Shown: positions 5,882 through 8,094 of the stretch, in pieces
How positions within the stretch are numbered: position 1 is the stretch's first letter
Layout: each line of letters opens with the position of its first letter
NCBI GenBank assembly: GCA_024763405.1
Contig: JANTFQ010000090.1
Span: forward strand, 1-8,094
Source: Calditrichaceae bacterium
GTDB taxonomy: Bacteria; Calditrichota; Calditrichia; Calditrichales; Calditrichaceae
Reading direction: 5' to 3'
Length of the DNA: 8,094 nucleotides
Notes under the pieces: model-generated
The model's input: only the letters and a program-made list of their open reading frames with translations
Database searches by the model: none
Told to the model about the DNA's origin: nothing
Program-made: the position numbers and the translations under genes

Positions 5882-7534
5882 TTATACTTTCGATAGCCTT
5901 TTCGGCCCGGCCGCTTTAACATCCTGCGGGGTGTGTTTTTCAAAAAGTTTAAAATTTTCGATAAAGCGGGCGGCAAGGGCGTCGTATTTTTTCCAGTATT
6001 CGTTGGTGTTGCCCCAGGAGGTTGACGGTTCCAGCACATCTTCCGGAACATTGGGACACGTCAGCGGCACTTTAAATCCAAATAATTTATCCTCGCGGTA
6101 TTTCACCTTATCCAACTTTCCTTCCAGTGCGGCATTAAGCAGGTTACGCGTATGACGGATACTAATCCGCTTGCCCACACCGAATCCGCCTCCCACCCAG
6201 CCGGTATTTACCAGCCAGCAGCGCGCATTGTGTTTCAGCATACGCTGTTTGAGCATGGCCGCGTATTCCGACGGGTGCCGTACCATAAACGGCGCCCCAA
6301 AACAGGCGCTGAAGGTGATCTGCGGCTCGATTCCCAAACCGATTTCCGTTCCGGCAATTTTAGATGTGTAACCACTGATAAAATGGTACTGAGCCTGTTC
6401 GCTGTCTAAACGAGCGATGGGCGGCATCACCCCGGAAGCATCGCAGGTTAAAAAGATGATGTCTTTGGGATGGGTTTCCACATGGCCTTCGGATACGATA
6501 TTGGGAATAAAATCCACCGGATAAGAGGCGCGGGTGTTTTCCGTTAACATATCATCGTCCAAATCAATACGACGGGTTACCGGATCAAAAACCACATTTT
6601 CCAGAATGGTACCAAATTTCCGGGTGGTTTCGTAAATCTGCGGTTCGTGTTCTTCCGAAAGACGGATTACTTTTGCGTAACAGCCGCCTTCAAAATTAAA
6701 AATACCTTTGCTGCTCCAGCCGTGTTCATCATCGCCGATGAGCTGGCGGGTAGGATCGGCCGACAGGGTTGTTTTACCGGTACCGCTTAATCCAAAGAAC
6801 AGGGCGGCGTCTCCCGCGTCATTCACATTGGCACTGCAGTGCATGGGCAGTACGTCACGGAAGGTCAGTAAATAATTTAACACGCTAAAAACGGTTTTTT
6901 TAATTTCTCCGCCATAGAGGCTGTTACTGATTATCGCCATACGGTCGGCAAAATTGAGGGCAATGGCCGTTGTGCTGCGGGTGCCGTCAATCTTTGGATC
7001 CACTTTAAAACCCGGAACAGCTATCAGGGTAAATTCGGGCACAAAGTTTTTCAACTCTTCCCGGTTGGGAATGGTGAGCAGCATATTGCGGGCAAAAAGG
7101 CTATGCCAGGCTTTTTCGGTGATAACACGCACCGGCATACGGTATTCGGGATCGGTGCCGGCGTACACATCCTGCACAAAGAGCTCTTCATCCTGGCAGT
7201 ACGCCTGCACCCGGGCAAAAATGCCATTAAATTTTTCGGGACTGAGCGGCCTGTTGTATTCGCCCCACCAGATGTGTTTTTCGTTGGTCTCTTCCCGCAC
7301 AACAAATTTATCGGTGGCGGCACGGGCCGTATGTTTACCGGTATTAACTAAAACAGGGCCGCCGTTGACAATTTTGCCCTCGTTGCGAAAAATAATTTCT
7401 TCATACAGGGCCGTATCCGGCAAATTCCAGAAAACACGTTCCAGATCGGTTAAACCCTGATTTTTTAAACGAAAATCCGAGGCCAAATCCATCGCTTCAT
7501 CGGTGGCCGGTGTTTTGAATTCCAAATATTTCAT
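5882..7534 (-). CDS. pckA: Phosphoenolpyruvate carboxykinase (ATP)
   Basis: PckA catalyses oxaloacetate + ATP to phosphoenolpyruvate + CO2 + ADP in the cytoplasm. It is the entry step of gluconeogenesis and can run in reverse to fix CO2 in some anaerobes. At 550 residues it is close to the usual 530-540. The nucleotide loop GLSGTGKTT is at 248-256 (Lys 254), the second ATP/metal motif IGDDEHGW at 266-273 (Asp 269), and Lys 213 and His 232 are in place as metal ligands, with numbering matching the E. coli enzyme. CYAKVI, FLTCDASGVMPP and the Arg-containing segment ENTRASYP are also as expected. One deviation: the substrate loop usually written TGRSPKDK(F/Y) reads TARAATDKF (69-77), keeping the Arg (71) but losing the Ser-Pro-Lys. 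The start is set by GAGGGA six bases upstream and by the ATGA overlap with the preceding aminotransferase gene, which implies translational coupling. The pairing suits supply of oxaloacetate from aspartate. Confidence 0.97.
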   Translation of the reverse strand: MKYLEFKTPATDEAMDLASDFRLKNQGLTDLERVFWNLPDTALYEEIIFRNEGKIVNGGPVLVNTGKHTARAATDKFVVREETNEKHIWWGEYNRPLSPEKFNGIFARVQAYCQDEELFVQDVYAGTDPEYRMPVRVITEKAWHSLFARNMLLTIPNREELKNFVPEFTLIAVPGFKVDPKIDGTRSTTAIALNFADRMAIISNSLYGGEIKKTVFSVLNYLLTFRDVLPMHCSANVNDAGDAALFFGLSGTGKTTLSADPTRQLIGDDEHGWSSKGIFNFEGGCYAKVIRLSEEHEPQIYETTRKFGTILENVVFDPVTRRIDLDDDMLTENTRASYPVDFIPNIVSEGHVETHPKDIIFLTCDASGVMPPIARLDSEQAQYHFISGYTSKIAGTEIGLGIEPQITFSACFGAPFMVRHPSEYAAMLKQRMLKHNARCWLVNTGWVGGGFGVGKRISIRHTRNLLNAALEGKLDKVKYREDKLFGFKVPLTCPNVPEDVLEPSTSWGNTNEYWKKYDALAARFIENFKLFEKHTPQDVKAAGPKRLSKV

Positions 7535-8094
7535 GCCCAGTCCCTCACAAGTTTACGGTCGCCGATATACAGTTCATTAGGCGAATTTAAATCCAGCGCC
7601 CATTTCATGCGTTCGATTCCTTCAGAAATATCGCCAATGGAGCCACAGTAGCTTAAACGCAGATGGCCTTCCATACCAAACTCAACGCCGGGCATCGTCA
7701 GTACCTGTACTTTATCAATTAAAAAACGAGACAATTTGCCGGAATCTTTCATATAATTACTAAAGTCGGCCAGGCAGTAAAACGTACCTTCCGGTACGGT
7801 TACATGCACACCTTCGAAGGAATTGAGATAATCGATCATCACATTACGGTTGTTTTCCAGCGTCATACGCAAATTTTCCACACTGGACTGGATACCGTTC
7901 ATGGCGCCCACCGCAGCTTTCTGCATCAGAATAGAGGGACCGGAGGTTTGATGCCCCTGAATATTGGTCATGGCTTCGATCAGCTTTTTACTGGCCACGG
8001 CCCAGCCGATGCGAAAACCGGTCATGGCATACTGTTTTGAGACGCCGTTTATAATAATCAGTTTGGAGTTTTCGGACTGGTCTTTGGCAAACTC
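7531..8094 (-). CDS. Aspartate aminotransferase-like protein (class I PLP aminotransferase), C-terminal part
   Basis: The frame enters from the right edge and ends at a TGA (7533-7531), giving 187 residues of a family whose members are usually 385-400 long. It contains NGVSKQYAMTGFRIGWA, with the Lys that binds pyridoxal phosphate (SK) and the Arg that contacts the cofactor phosphate (GFR). Further on, VPEGTFYCLADFS and HLRLSYCGS follow, the latter with the Arg that binds the substrate alpha-carboxylate. The ending is slightly extended beyond the usual GIERM helix by about 25 residues (…LDLNSPNELYIGDRKLVRDWA). The likely reaction is aspartate + 2-oxoglutarate to oxaloacetate + glutamate, though other amino acids are possible. 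The stop overlaps the pckA start by ATGA, so the two are co-translated. The N-terminal half is beyond position 8094. The ATG at 8025 is internal (AMTGFR) and not the true start. Confidence 0.93.
   Translation of the reverse strand, partial: EFAKDQSENSKLIIINGVSKQYAMTGFRIGWAVASKKLIEAMTNIQGHQTSGPSILMQKAAVGAMNGIQSSVENLRMTLENNRNVMIDYLNSFEGVHVTVPEGTFYCLADFSNYMKDSGKLSRFLIDKVQVLTMPGVEFGMEGHLRLSYCGSIGDISEGIERMKWALDLNSPNELYIGDRKLVRDWA

Noticed and set aside
1..8094. One aminotransferase gene split by an insertion, with the window as the inserted element
   Set aside because: For a minus-strand gene an insertion would leave the N-terminal half at high coordinates and the C-terminal half at low ones. The order here is the opposite.
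1..8094. A circular molecule with the aminotransferase gene crossing the join
   Set aside because: Joining the ends gives 45 + 187 residues and skips roughly 160 residues of the fold, so the two fragments do not make one normal gene.

Overview
The window is bacterial chromosomal DNA, most likely from the Fibrobacterota-Chlorobiota-Bacteroidota side of the tree or a neighbour such as Calditrichota, Ignavibacteria or KSB1-like lineages. The main clue is the multiheme cytochrome at 2596-4113. It ends in a type IX secretion (T9SS) sorting tail containing NYPNPFNPSTTI, a wording typical of those groups. Shine-Dalgarno sites are still readable (GGAGG, AGGG, GAGGGA), which argues against a typical Bacteroidota genome. 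The phylum is an inference; no rRNA gene is present.

Layout from left to right: (1) 1-135, minus, the first 45 residues of a class I aspartate aminotransferase-like gene that leaves the window. (2) 322-2389, minus, a two-component system: an OmpR-type response regulator followed by, and overlapping, its membrane histidine kinase. (3) 2390-2595, a 206-bp divergent promoter region with inverted repeats. (4) 2596-4113, plus, a secreted octaheme c-type cytochrome with a T9SS tail, closed by a strong intrinsic terminator. (5) 4243-5724, plus, an inner-membrane NapC/NirT-type heptaheme cytochrome with three membrane spans, resembling the ImcH type of quinol oxidase. (6) 5725-5881, a convergent intergenic region. 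(7) 5882-8094, minus, the C-terminal half of a second aspartate aminotransferase-like gene, overlapping by ATGA with a complete ATP-dependent phosphoenolpyruvate carboxykinase gene (pckA).

The most interesting part is 322-5724. A sensor kinase and regulator are divergent to a cytochrome apparently destined for the cell surface, next to an inner-membrane cytochrome able in principle to take electrons from the quinone pool. The simplest reading is an inducible respiratory module that moves electrons from quinol outward to an extracellular or outer-membrane acceptor. Its terminal component would be exported by the type IX system rather than built as a lipoprotein or porin-cytochrome complex. No periplasmic carrier, porin or T9SS component lies in the window, so the route is incomplete here and the electron acceptor is unknown.

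The right-hand operon is central metabolism. The aminotransferase interconverts aspartate and oxaloacetate, and PckA converts oxaloacetate to phosphoenolpyruvate. Its translational coupling makes a compact aspartate/oxaloacetate/PEP unit. No mobile elements, CRISPR arrays, tRNA or rRNA genes were seen.
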